From the NCBI GenBank assembly GCA_028278625.1, contig JANQDY010000016.1, positions 1-12,683 of the forward strand: a DNA stretch of 12,683 nt, in the 5' to 3' direction. A model generated the notes under the pieces. It was given only the letters and a program-made list of their open reading frames with translations, was not told the DNA's origin and ran no database searches. This DNA comes from Thermodesulfobacteriota bacterium. Its GTDB lineage: Bacteria; Desulfobacterota; DSM-4660; Desulfatiglandales; Desulfatiglandaceae. Below, piece after piece: positions 1 through 5,897 of this stretch. Numbering within the stretch: the first letter of the stretch is position 1; every line of letters starts with the position of its first letter. The position numbers and the translations under genes were made by a program.

Positions 1-60
1 CTCAAAACCATCAAAAAGAAGGCAACCTTTTCCCCTATAGAACGCGGCTTCTTGAACCAT
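1..60 (-). CDS. Possible 5' end of an unknown gene running off the left edge
   Basis: An ATG at 60 opens a minus-strand frame that stays open to the window edge (20 codons, beginning MVQEAAFYRG). An in-frame TAA lies four nucleotides upstream, so this ATG would be the first possible start. The preceding CGGAAC is at best a weak ribosome binding site, and it lies in the arm of the hairpin at 61-102. The orientation agrees with the neighbouring genes. I recognise no family from 20 residues, and a frame this short can be open by chance. Confidence 0.2.
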   Translation of the reverse strand, partial: MVQEAAFYRGKGCLLFDGFE

Positions 61-102
61 GGATTAGTTCCGAGCACTCGTTCCTCGGCTCGGAACTAAT
101 CC
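61..102 (+). terminator. Perfect 14-bp inverted repeat, terminator-like on the plus strand
   Basis: The arms GGATTAGTTCCGAG (61-74) and CTCGGAACTAATCC (89-102) are exact reverse complements around a 14-nt loop. On the plus strand the stem is followed by TTTATTTGTT, as expected for a rho-independent terminator of a gene entering from the left. On the minus strand no T-run follows. Regular integron attC boxes (RYYYAAC/GTTRRRY) are not convincingly present. It could also be a boundary hairpin of the island. Confidence 0.5.
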
Positions 103-239
103 TTTATTTGTTGGCTACCTGCTGTTTTTGGATACAATTAAGCGATTCTATTCAAATAAAGCAGATAATTGTAAAAGCTTAAAACATTATGCTTATTTTT
201 CATAAATATAGAGAGTCTGGTGCTCTGCCCCTGGATACA

Positions 240-455
240 TTATGCTTTTTGATACTGGTAAATTCCCTTCACTTCTCTGTTCAGAAAACTGCCTTTTGAG
301 CTGGCATTCACCAGTTCATCAAATACAAACGATGGTACACCGGTATAGACGTAGTATCCACCGGACAAAAACTGAACATGTAGCTCCTGGGATTCCTCAT
401 CATAACCAATCGCCTCGATATTGGATGAATCAACGTAAGTCATCTCAGGCATCAT
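240..455 (-). CDS. KTSC domain protein, third gene of the SIR2-HerA operon
   Basis: This 71-residue protein is essentially one KTSC domain. It shows the typical order of a Ser-Ser-Asn start (VDSSNIEAIGYD), a short beta segment (LHVQFLSGGYYVYTGVP), a helix (FDELVNASSKGSFLN) and a C-terminal Y-x-Y end. KTSC is a small domain of poorly known function, named for its occurrence at the C terminus of some lysyl-tRNA synthetases and also found alone in bacteria and phages. No signal peptide or membrane segment is visible. The start overlaps the last 11 bp of the HerA gene and a GAGGAG motif lies just upstream, so translation is probably coupled to HerA. Either of the two leading Met codons could be used. 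A role as an accessory or regulator of the defence pair is inferred from the overlap only. Confidence 0.8.
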   Translation of the reverse strand: MMPEMTYVDSSNIEAIGYDEESQELHVQFLSGGYYVYTGVPSFVFDELVNASSKGSFLNREVKGIYQYQKA

Positions 456-2235
456 CGGTCTCCTCTTCCCTTATTTCACATTGGTGTCGCCAATTGACAA
501 GCGCAGACTTGTATTGTTCACTTTTAGGTCGTTCTTTTCGCCATGCATCAGGCATTTCAGGATCATCGCCGCGCGGACGCCTACGTGCCTTGAAAAACTG
601 AATTCGAGATGGAATTGGCATGGCCTCTCCCAGAACTATGCCCTCACCGGTTCGCAGTGCCGGTAACATTCCCGAAAGAGCTCCAAGGTCATCTGGCATG
701 GCACTTTCCACCTTTGAACGGTCAGCTGAATTAGTTAATCTCAGAGCGATCATTGTTCCGCATTGGCTCAAGACAGTGCCGTCTATTTCACCAGGGCGTT
801 GGGTCAATACACAAAGGCCAACTCCGTATTTTCGGCCCTCCTTAGCAATTTTTGTAATTGTTCTGTGCGCAGCTGAATCTTTACCATCCGGCAGAAAAAT
901 ATGAGCTTCCTCGAGTACGATAAGCAATGGCTGTTTTCGTCCGCTAATGGGCAAGTCAAGAGCCCAGAACAGTAAATCATATACAATCCTTATCATTGTC
1001 CCCACGACAGTGGACAGCACTTCTGGAGGTAATCCTGAGACGTCAAGCACTGTGAGAGGTTTGTCATGACCTACCCATGATTGCACAAGGCCATCTAAGT
1101 CACCCTTGATCTTCCCGTTTAAATCCGGCGTTAGCTTTTCCCCAGGTTGAAAGAGAAATGCAAAGCGTGAGTCCTGAAGACGACTTCGCAATAATTCCAG
1201 TTGTTTCCCAATGTTTCTTGGCCTTGGATTTGCGTACGGCGCCTGACTCCCAGGGCTAGGGGCAGGATATTTGTTCGAGATGAGATTCTCTGCATCCCCA
1301 ATCTGCTCCTTGTCGGTCAGCTGTGTCCGCGCGTTGTTCTGGAAGGTTTGACGCTCGAAATCGTCCAAATCAAACCAAAGCTTCTTCATGCTGAAAGGGA
1401 TAGGAGAGTCTGCGGTTATTACGGCATCGGGAGGTTTGTCCTCCAGGTATGCAACGGCCTCTTTCTTGCGGGAAGTGATTTCATCCCGGACTGCGGTTTC
1501 TGAAGCTGGTTGCATCTGCCCCAATGCAATTGCCTGCAATTCATCAAACGGGAGAGCCCAAAAAGGCACATATAGCGGGAACTCCCCTTTGCTTTTATCT
1601 GGCTTGAGTCTGAATACCTGGCCGTACTGCCCGACTGCGGAGCCGTATTCTCCATGTGGATCTATCACAAGAACACGAGCCGCCGGGAAGCCCTGAGTTG
1701 CTATCGCCTCAAGCATAACGGCCAACAGATTAGATTTGCCAGCGCCAGTAGAACCAACGACAGCAGAGTGCCTCGTAACCAACCTGCCCAAGTCTAAATT
1801 CCCGGAGATCCCCGAGGCAGCAGCGATATGACCTACAGTGATTGCTCGCTCCTCCTCCAACGAGCCGTAAATTATCCGCATGTCCTGGGGAGATACGAGG
1901 TGGACTTCGTCTTCTATAGTTGGATACTGACTTACACCCCTCTCGAAAATACCACCAATAGACTCACCGAAAAGTGTTGCTGAAAGCCACCGATGCCCAG
2001 GCAAGTTGGCTGGTCCCTCACTTTGGGGCGCAGCGGCCGCGCCCACAAGAGTGCATACCGCATAGAGTTGTGTGTATCCAAGTGGGATGCGCAAAAAAGC
2101 TCCAACCTGGCCCATTCTATAAGAGCGGCCATCCACCATCATGAAGGTTGGTACATCGTCACGAAGCCGAATGGCTACGACTCCTCCTTTTACCGAATCC
2201 ACATGGCCAATCAGGGTCGGCGCTGCTCTATTCAT
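445..2235 (-). CDS. HerA-type hexameric ATPase/translocase of a SIR2-HerA defence system
   Basis: This 596-residue protein belongs to the HerA/FtsK superfamily (DUF87). The N-terminal 130 residues form the HerA-like beta-barrel (HAS-barrel) region. Walker A is GSTGAGKS at 161-168, followed by VLVIDPHGEYG at 188-198. Walker B is LLIVLEEAH at 437-445. The sensor segment LCVLTQRPGEID (474-485) and an Arg-finger region near LRLTNSADRSK (498-508) complete the ATPase. Known HerA proteins are ring-shaped DNA translocases. In SIR2-HerA (also described as Nezha) systems the ring assembles with SIR2 and defends against phage by NAD+ depletion, with nuclease activity reported for some. The ATG overlaps the SIR2 stop codon as ATGA, so the two are translated in a coupled way. 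The fold and motifs look complete; no lesion is seen. Confidence 0.93.
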   Translation of the reverse strand: MNRAAPTLIGHVDSVKGGVVAIRLRDDVPTFMMVDGRSYRMGQVGAFLRIPLGYTQLYAVCTLVGAAAAPQSEGPANLPGHRWLSATLFGESIGGIFERGVSQYPTIEDEVHLVSPQDMRIIYGSLEEERAITVGHIAAASGISGNLDLGRLVTRHSAVVGSTGAGKSNLLAVMLEAIATQGFPAARVLVIDPHGEYGSAVGQYGQVFRLKPDKSKGEFPLYVPFWALPFDELQAIALGQMQPASETAVRDEITSRKKEAVAYLEDKPPDAVITADSPIPFSMKKLWFDLDDFERQTFQNNARTQLTDKEQIGDAENLISNKYPAPSPGSQAPYANPRPRNIGKQLELLRSRLQDSRFAFLFQPGEKLTPDLNGKIKGDLDGLVQSWVGHDKPLTVLDVSGLPPEVLSTVVGTMIRIVYDLLFWALDLPISGRKQPLLIVLEEAHIFLPDGKDSAAHRTITKIAKEGRKYGVGLCVLTQRPGEIDGTVLSQCGTMIALRLTNSADRSKVESAMPDDLGALSGMLPALRTGEGIVLGEAMPIPSRIQFFKARRRPRGDDPEMPDAWRKERPKSEQYKSALVNWRHQCEIREEETDDA

Positions 2236-3479
2236 TGAATATTAGCCCCCATTGAGTTCAGAAAACAGCAGAACCAGTTGAAGTCTCCGATGCGCATTCT
2301 CCCCATCAAGTCTTCTGAAACTGCGGCTGGGGAACCTTTGTCTTCTGGCAGAGCGTTACTGTCGAAAGCTGTATCCATAAAAGAGCACGTTTTGCTATCC
2401 ACAGGCTGAGTTAATTGCCAAAGTCCCCACATTCCTGAAATCACACCACCATTGGGACCAACCACAGTCAGGTTTGAACGTCGAACAGCTGCTTGGACGA
2501 GACTGTCTTCTTCCTTGAGCTCCAGAAATTGAAGAGCGATGATGTTCGCAGTGCTCCGGTTATCCAAGGCAGAATACAAAACCGCGTTGATGTGCTCGTC
2601 ACCGAAACTGTAACCACAGGTAATCAGAAGCGAATGCTCTGAATTGAGAATGTGCGAGAGTCTGTCAGTGTAACCCACATAAGGCTGCTTGCGAGATTCG
2701 TCATATTTTCGATGTGAGGGCAGAATCAGCTCGCCGCTTTCTGTAGGAGCGCTCCTGATAATACGCTTATTTCCCGGTCTGTTTTCCAGCACCCAATTCA
2801 CTGAGCCATGCAATTTCCAAAGCCGAACCCAGTTTGGTTTGGGCAGTAGTTCTTCATCTTCCAGGCATTCCGGATAGAAAAACGGATGATGTGTACCCAC
2901 AAAACCATCAAAGACCGGTACGCGTGCCCCTTCAAATGCCATCTCAAATAGAAGATCATAGTTCGTAGTGAAGATCTCAATCGGTAGGGTTCTGTTGACC
3001 TTTTTGACCCAGGCTGCAAAATCGTCATGGGGAATGCGTTCGGGGATCAAGTCATCTGAGGGATTGACTGTTTTGGCGATGGTGGAGCAGATCATATTTT
3101 CAATTCCGATTAGCTTGTCTCGATCGAGCCCTACCAGCATTTCATCCTCTCCAATGGCGTCTATCTTTATCCGCACTCTGGAGAGGAGGCCCTCAACGTT
3201 TGCGGCGCATCCATCTTTTTCGCACTGACATATCAGCTTGTGCCATGCCGCGTTCTGTTCTTCACCCAAGTCACAAACAGCCTTGAGACAGATTTGAGTT
3301 AACCCCTCAATCCCTGGGATGAGTGGTTTATGTTCCGGCTTCTTTCCTGTAGGGGGTTCAGATGCGATATTCACTGCACTGGATGTTCCGGCGCCAAATA
3401 GAAATAAGAGGCGTCTATCGTGCATCGCCAAATGGTTCCGCAAATCCTCTATCAATTGTCTTGGATCATGAGTAGGCAT
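2232..3479 (-). CDS. SIR2-family NADase effector of a SIR2-HerA defence system
   Basis: This 415-residue protein has the SIR2-like NAD+-binding fold in its first 300 residues. The nucleotide-binding GAGTSS is at 29-34, the catalytic-type TTNYD at 171-175, KLHGSVNW with the catalytic His at 222-229, and GYSFGDEHIN at 289-298. The zinc-binding cysteines of sirtuin deacetylases are not seen, as expected for defence NADases. The remaining about 115 residues are a C-terminal extension that I cannot assign. In characterised SIR2-HerA systems this subunit cleaves NAD+ after phage infection and so halts the host. GGAG eight bases before the ATG fits as ribosome binding site. A TATAAT box and a palindrome lie upstream. 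The gene ends in an ATGA overlap with the ATPase gene. Confidence 0.92.
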   Translation of the reverse strand: MPTHDPRQLIEDLRNHLAMHDRRLLFLFGAGTSSAVNIASEPPTGKKPEHKPLIPGIEGLTQICLKAVCDLGEEQNAAWHKLICQCEKDGCAANVEGLLSRVRIKIDAIGEDEMLVGLDRDKLIGIENMICSTIAKTVNPSDDLIPERIPHDDFAAWVKKVNRTLPIEIFTTNYDLLFEMAFEGARVPVFDGFVGTHHPFFYPECLEDEELLPKPNWVRLWKLHGSVNWVLENRPGNKRIIRSAPTESGELILPSHRKYDESRKQPYVGYTDRLSHILNSEHSLLITCGYSFGDEHINAVLYSALDNRSTANIIALQFLELKEEDSLVQAAVRRSNLTVVGPNGGVISGMWGLWQLTQPVDSKTCSFMDTAFDSNALPEDKGSPAAVSEDLMGRMRIGDFNWFCCFLNSMGANIQ

Positions 3480-3523
3480 ACCGTCTTCTCCATAGCGCTC
3501 TCTTGCTAACCGCTCTATGTAAC

Positions 3524-3553
3524 ATTATAAATTCGATGAATGCCATATTCATC
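3524..3553 (-). promoter_or_regulatory. Promoter with operator-like palindrome upstream of the SIR2-HerA operon
   Basis: On the minus strand a consensus TATAAT (3524-3529) lies 44 bp before the SIR2 start codon. Five bases further upstream is the inverted repeat GATGAAT-N5-ATTCATC (3535-3553), with perfect 7-bp arms. The palindrome covers the spacer and where a -35 element would be, and no good -35 hexamer is visible. A repressor, or an activator replacing the -35, could act here. No regulator gene is recognisable next to it. The -10 match is strong; the operator role is inference. Confidence 0.5.
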
Positions 3554-3594
3554 CGTATTATTAGCTTAAATAGGCTGGCTTATATCGTAGGTTC

Positions 3595-4068
3595 CTAATT
3601 GATTTGATGCCAATTCTCCTTTAGAAATGTTTGAATGCCCTGACCTGGATTGTAGGCTGGATATATCTGCTTGAATGCGCTGGCCGCCTCTTGATATGAG
3701 CTGCAAGGCAGGGCATCGAGTCTCTTGGACATTAACAACAATGCCAATGTTGGGGCTCTCGACTCGCCCTGATTGCAGTGTACAAGAACTTTAAGCCCTT
3801 TTTCCCACCCTTCGTAAGCGAAACGAAAGAAGGCCACGAAAGTCTCCATCTTGAAAAGTGGTACAGGAGGATCGATCATGTTCAGAAATAGATCGTTTTC
3901 GCGCTCCAGGACAAGGTAGTTTGGATGATTGGATTTCAAGCTACCACGATACCCAACCGCCCTTTGATGGCAGGGAGATTTACAAGCGTGAATAATAAAC
4001 CATCCGGGACGGCTCGTAGCGCAGTCAATCTCGCTCCCTACAAATAAATTTTCATGGACTTGCTGCAT
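3595..4068 (-). CDS. Cysteine-based protein phosphatase (dual-specificity/tyrosine type)
   Basis: This 157-residue protein carries the protein tyrosine phosphatase signature HCNQGESR at 97-104, which fits HCX5R with the nucleophile Cys98 and Arg104. Asp66 in NMIDPP is a plausible general acid. The size equals a single minimal dual-specificity phosphatase domain. It would hydrolyse a phosphate ester on a phosphotyrosine, phosphoserine/threonine or another small phosphate substrate in the cytoplasm. AAGGAAG seven bases before the ATG serves as ribosome binding site, and paired palindromes lie upstream. It precedes the SIR2-HerA operon in the same direction but is separated from it by 115 bp holding a separate promoter. 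No partner kinase is visible. Membership in the defence module is possible but unproven. Confidence 0.8.
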   Translation of the reverse strand: MQQVHENLFVGSEIDCATSRPGWFIIHACKSPCHQRAVGYRGSLKSNHPNYLVLERENDLFLNMIDPPVPLFKMETFVAFFRFAYEGWEKGLKVLVHCNQGESRAPTLALLLMSKRLDALPCSSYQEAASAFKQIYPAYNPGQGIQTFLKENWHQIN

Positions 4069-4097
4069 GATGTTACTTCCTTAGCCAACAGTTGGGA

Positions 4098-4118
4098 TAG
4101 CTGGAAAATTTCCAGTTA
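4098..4118. promoter_or_regulatory. Operator-like palindrome O1 upstream of the phosphatase gene
   Basis: CTGGAAA-A-TTTCCAG is a perfect 15-bp palindrome (4101-4115). With flanking wobble and matched bases the symmetry extends to 4098-4118. It lies 30-50 bp before the phosphatase ATG, a usual place for a repressor site. The half ATAGCTGGAAAATTT recurs in inverted orientation in O2. Confidence 0.5.
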
Positions 4119-4132
4119 TTACCTATATGGAG

Positions 4133-4147
4133 TGGAAAAATTTTCTA
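4133..4147. promoter_or_regulatory. Operator-like palindrome O2 upstream of the phosphatase gene
   Basis: TGGAAAA-A-TTTTCTA is a near-perfect palindrome. Read on the minus strand, 4152-4138 gives AATAGCTAGAAAATT, closely matching the ATAGCTGGAAAATTT of O1. The two centres (4108 and 4140) are 32 bp apart, about three helical turns, which would place two bound dimers on the same face of the DNA. Confidence 0.45.
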
Positions 4148-4172
4148 GCTATTGAAATACTTTAGACAAAAG

Positions 4173-4200
4173 ATGGAAAAATAAGGCTTGATTTTTCCAT
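4173..4200. repeat. Perfect inverted repeat just before the integrase relic
   Basis: The arms ATGGAAAAAT (4173-4182) and ATTTTTCCAT (4191-4200) are exact reverse complements around the 8-nt loop AAGGCTTG. It shares the TGGAAA core with O1 and O2. It ends 24 bp before the canonical integrase start, where an integron would carry its intI promoter and attI. It may be a third binding site or a hairpin in the integrase leader. Confidence 0.45.
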
Positions 4201-4224
4201 GTATTGCCTGATGCTCTTGATCGT

Positions 4225-4728
4225 ATGGACAATCCCAAAAAAATTCGGCCGGATCCGAATCTCCGCCTGATGTATCAGGTGCGGCAGGTGTTGCGGTATC
4301 ATCACTCCGCCTTTCGCACTGAGCAAGTCTATTGCGACTGGATCAAACGGTACATTCTTAATCACGGCGCAAAAGCCCACCCCCGGAAAGTTGATGAAAA
4401 TCTTGAAACGGTCCGCGCCAAAAGAGGCCCACGCCAGCCGGTGCTAATGTCCCAAAGAGCGGCCTCCATGGTACTGGAGCACATGACGGGATTGCATCTA
4501 CTCATGGCGAAGCTCCTCTATTGCGGTGGCCTTGGGTTGATGCAGTGCATCCGCCTGCGAATCCGGGATCTCGATTCTGAACGGAAACTGATCTATGTTC
4601 GGACCGCTAAAAGGGCAAAGGCCGTATCGGCCTTTTTCCTGAATGATTTCATCCCCTCCTTGAAATTCAGGTTGAAGCGGCCAAAAGGAATCATCCTGGT
4701 TCGAAGCCCTTTGGATGGCCTTTCGTGA
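4225..4728 (+). pseudogene. intI: Decayed integron integrase (tyrosine recombinase), internally deleted
   Basis: The frame begins like integron integrases: MDNP, then QVRQVLRYHHSAFRTEQVYCDWIKRYI, the conserved N-terminal core-binding domain. I place the start at the ATG at 4225 because of this MDNP beginning; the frame is open to 4204 with a TTG. After AHPRK it jumps to VRAKRGPRQPV, so about 50 residues of the N-terminal domain are missing. The catalytic domain follows (LEHMTGLHLLMAKLLY), but the first catalytic Arg, expected in GLRLMECLRLR, is Gly in GLGLMQCIRLR. After LNDFIPSLKF the frame goes almost directly to VRSPLDGLS, the usual extreme C terminus, so the H-x-x-R and Tyr regions are gone. 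It has about 167 residues against roughly 320 normally. It cannot be an active recombinase. It is divergent from the phosphatase and SIR2-HerA genes, the layout expected of an integron and its cassettes. Confidence 0.85.
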
Positions 4729-4826
4729 ATCCATTCCCTGTTCAGTGGAGAAAACAAGGATGTTCAAGTGATCATATTTGAAACCGAAGACAAGTCAAGG
4801 AAAATCACTGAGGAAATAGTGGAGTC

Positions 4827-4898
4827 TCACCTATAGCAAAAGATGGGTTTGCGGGTGGTAAGACGTTGTTTTCGGCAGGAAACGTAAATTTGCGCGGC
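4827..4898 (-). pseudogene. vapC: Remnant of a vapC toxin gene (PIN domain fragment)
   Basis: Directly after vapB the minus-strand frame 4898-4827 reads AAQIYVSCRKQRLTTRK and ends at a TGA. This resembles the internal VapC segment AA-x-IY-x-x-x-R-x-x-G-x-T-x-R-x-x-x-D-C, which precedes a conserved acidic residue of the PIN nuclease. The vapB stop overlaps an ATG (ATGA) followed by AAGGTG, the usual vapC beginning Met-Lys-Val. The reading frame then changes, so most of the N-terminal half is missing. The C-terminal third is also absent. No active nuclease can be made. The assignment rests on a short similarity and on its position. Confidence 0.55.
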
Positions 4899-4902
4899 AC
4901 CT

Positions 4903-5151
4903 TCATAGCTCTTGACCGGATTCCGCGGATGAAAGAATCTCCGGGCTGAGAGATCGTTCCTCACGCAGATGCTTGTAGTTGTATTCTTCACTGAAGCGGA
5001 TCTTGCCGTCGAGCTCTAATAGGCTATGAGGCTTTCGCGCGGCTACAAATTCCCGCAACGCGCTTGATATCAGTTCTTTTTTTGATTTGGCACCGCTTAA
5101 AATCATCGCCTCTTTTACCAGCGCGTCATCCAAGACTATGTTGATTCGCAT
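4903..5151 (-). CDS. vapB: VapB-family antitoxin, now without its toxin
   Basis: This 82-residue protein starts with the ribbon-helix-helix type DNA-binding segment MRINIVLDDALVKEAMILSG, then AKSKKELISSALREFVAARK. It is typical of short VapB antitoxins (DUF2191-like). The acidic C-terminal tail would normally bind VapC. AGGA nine bases before the ATG is a reasonable ribosome binding site. VapB normally neutralises the PIN-domain ribonuclease VapC and represses its own operon. Here only a stump of vapC follows, so the gene is an orphan antitoxin. It may persist as a neutral remnant, regulate its own promoter, or neutralise a VapC encoded elsewhere. A copy of the 62-bp repeat lies about 100 bp upstream. 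Confidence 0.82.
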   Translation of the reverse strand: MRINIVLDDALVKEAMILSGAKSKKELISSALREFVAARKPHSLLELDGKIRFSEEYNYKHLREERSLSPEILSSAESGQEL

Positions 5152-5247
5152 CTTTGCACATCCTATCGTATAAACCCATACACGTAAAGGTGCACACCGT
5201 CAACCGCTGACCCGATTCTCATACGAAAGGGAATTCCGCCGGAAATG

Positions 5248-5309
5248 TTCTATTGGATTGACAAATCTTGAAGCTGCTTCAGTGTGGCCGTCAAAGGATC
5301 GAATTCCAC
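5248..5309 (-). repeat. Direct repeat copy A (copy of the flavin oxidoreductase 3' end)
   Basis: These 62 bp match 6289-6350 at 55 positions with no gap. Weaker similarity continues leftward to about 5216 (TTCTCATA, matching 6256). In the frame of the oxidoreductase it encodes RRCVEFDPLTATLKQL, against LRCVEFDPLTAILKQL at the real gene end, and then runs past the lost stop. Similarity breaks off just upstream of the RCVEF codons. The stretch 5152-5559, outside this repeat and the small ORF at 5372-5503, holds nothing else that I can assign. Confidence 0.85.
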
Positions 5310-5371
5310 ACATCTTCGGACATGTGTTTACAGAAGAATCAGCAAACCGCCACGACCCGCCCCAATCCCTC

Positions 5372-5503
5372 TTAAGCTCCTTGTTGAGCTTTTTTGCCAG
5401 CCTTAATTTGGCCGATGGCATCATCCATGTAAATATCACCCAGCCAAACACCGCTCAAGCCTCCGTTGAGATTTCTCTTGCTGGGATTCGCGGAAATTTG
5501 CAT
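5372..5503 (-). CDS. Short ORF of unknown function downstream of higA
   Basis: An ATG at 5503 opens a 43-codon frame (MQISANPSKR at the start, GQIKAGKKAQQGA at the end) that stops with TAA. A TGA directly precedes the ATG. There is no clear ribosome binding site. I recognise no family. The C-terminal half (LGDIYMDDAIGQIKAGKKAQ) has protein-like composition and could be the remaining tail of a decayed gene. It is co-oriented with higBA and lies between the two repeat copies, so it may have entered with that module. Chance openness is quite possible. Confidence 0.25.
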   Translation of the reverse strand: MQISANPSKRNLNGGLSGVWLGDIYMDDAIGQIKAGKKAQQGA

Positions 5504-5559
5504 TCAACTCACGTTGCCGCATGATCGTCAAAAAATCTACAGGCACGCAGTATTACCGA

Positions 5560-5895
5560 CTACATTTGCTCGCTGCTAAGCGATGTATGATCATGGAGCC
5601 TGTCTCTTGGAAATGGCTTCACCTTTTTCCATTCCTGTGATTCATTTTCAGCTTGCCATAGATCAAAATTTCTCTGCAAATTAAGCCAGAAATCCGGAGT
5701 GGTATCAAAGGCGCGTGACAAGCGTAAAGCCATATCGGGCGTGATGGCGCCTCTTCCATTGATGATTTTGGATAAGGTTTTTCTTGAAACTCTCAGCGCA
5801 ACAGCCATATCCTTGATTGTAATGGATAGAGGCAAGAGATAGTCTTCTTTGATTATATTGCCCGGATGTGTAGGACGTCTAATCATTCTTCTCAT
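5560..5895 (-). CDS. higA: HigA-family antitoxin (XRE/Cro helix-turn-helix)
   Basis: This 111-residue protein opens with RRPTHPGNIIKEDYLLPL, the hallmark N terminus of HigA/VapI antitoxins. The helix-turn-helix runs from about residue 26 to 50 (IKDMAVALRVSRKTLSKIING), followed by ITPDMALRLSRAFDTTPDFWLNLQ. HigA binds HigB to block its ribosome-dependent mRNA cleavage and represses the operon as a dimer. AGGGG lies nine bases before the ATG at 5895 and supports that start; a second Met lies three codons later. The gene starts 12 bp after the ancestral higB stop (5908-5910), but the frameshifted higB reads to 5898, leaving 2 bp. The palindrome at 6196-6216 is the likely HigA operator. The protein looks intact. 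Confidence 0.92.
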   Translation of the reverse strand: MRRMIRRPTHPGNIIKEDYLLPLSITIKDMAVALRVSRKTLSKIINGRGAITPDMALRLSRAFDTTPDFWLNLQRNFDLWQAENESQEWKKVKPFPRDRLHDHTSLSSEQM

Positions 5896-5897
5896 TG

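Noticed and set aside
56..115. Possible integron attC site around the 61-102 hairpin
   Set aside because: The stem is perfect and lacks extrahelical bases, and the outer RYYYAAC and GTTRRRY boxes are not matched. A covariance search would be needed to revive it.
3480..3594. Possible attC between the phosphatase and SIR2 genes (TGCTAAC, GTTAGCA)
   Set aside because: Only one partial box is present and no complementary partner at attC distance. The stretch is better explained by promoter elements.
4069..4224. LexA-type SOS box upstream of the integrase relic
   Set aside because: No CTGT-N8-ACAG is present; the palindromes there have a different core (TGGAAA).
4729..4836. In-frame continuation after the integrase stop (35 codons ending ITEEIVESHL)
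   Set aside because: It has no start codon or ribosome binding site, is short, and overlaps the vapC remnant on the other strand. It looks like leftover sequence and is too weak to call a gene.
5258..5524. Plus-strand 88-codon frame and minus-strand 83-codon frame (5200-5451) across repeat A
   Set aside because: Both run through the repeat copy in frames other than the oxidoreductase frame, resemble no family, and lack ribosome binding sites. They are chance frames.
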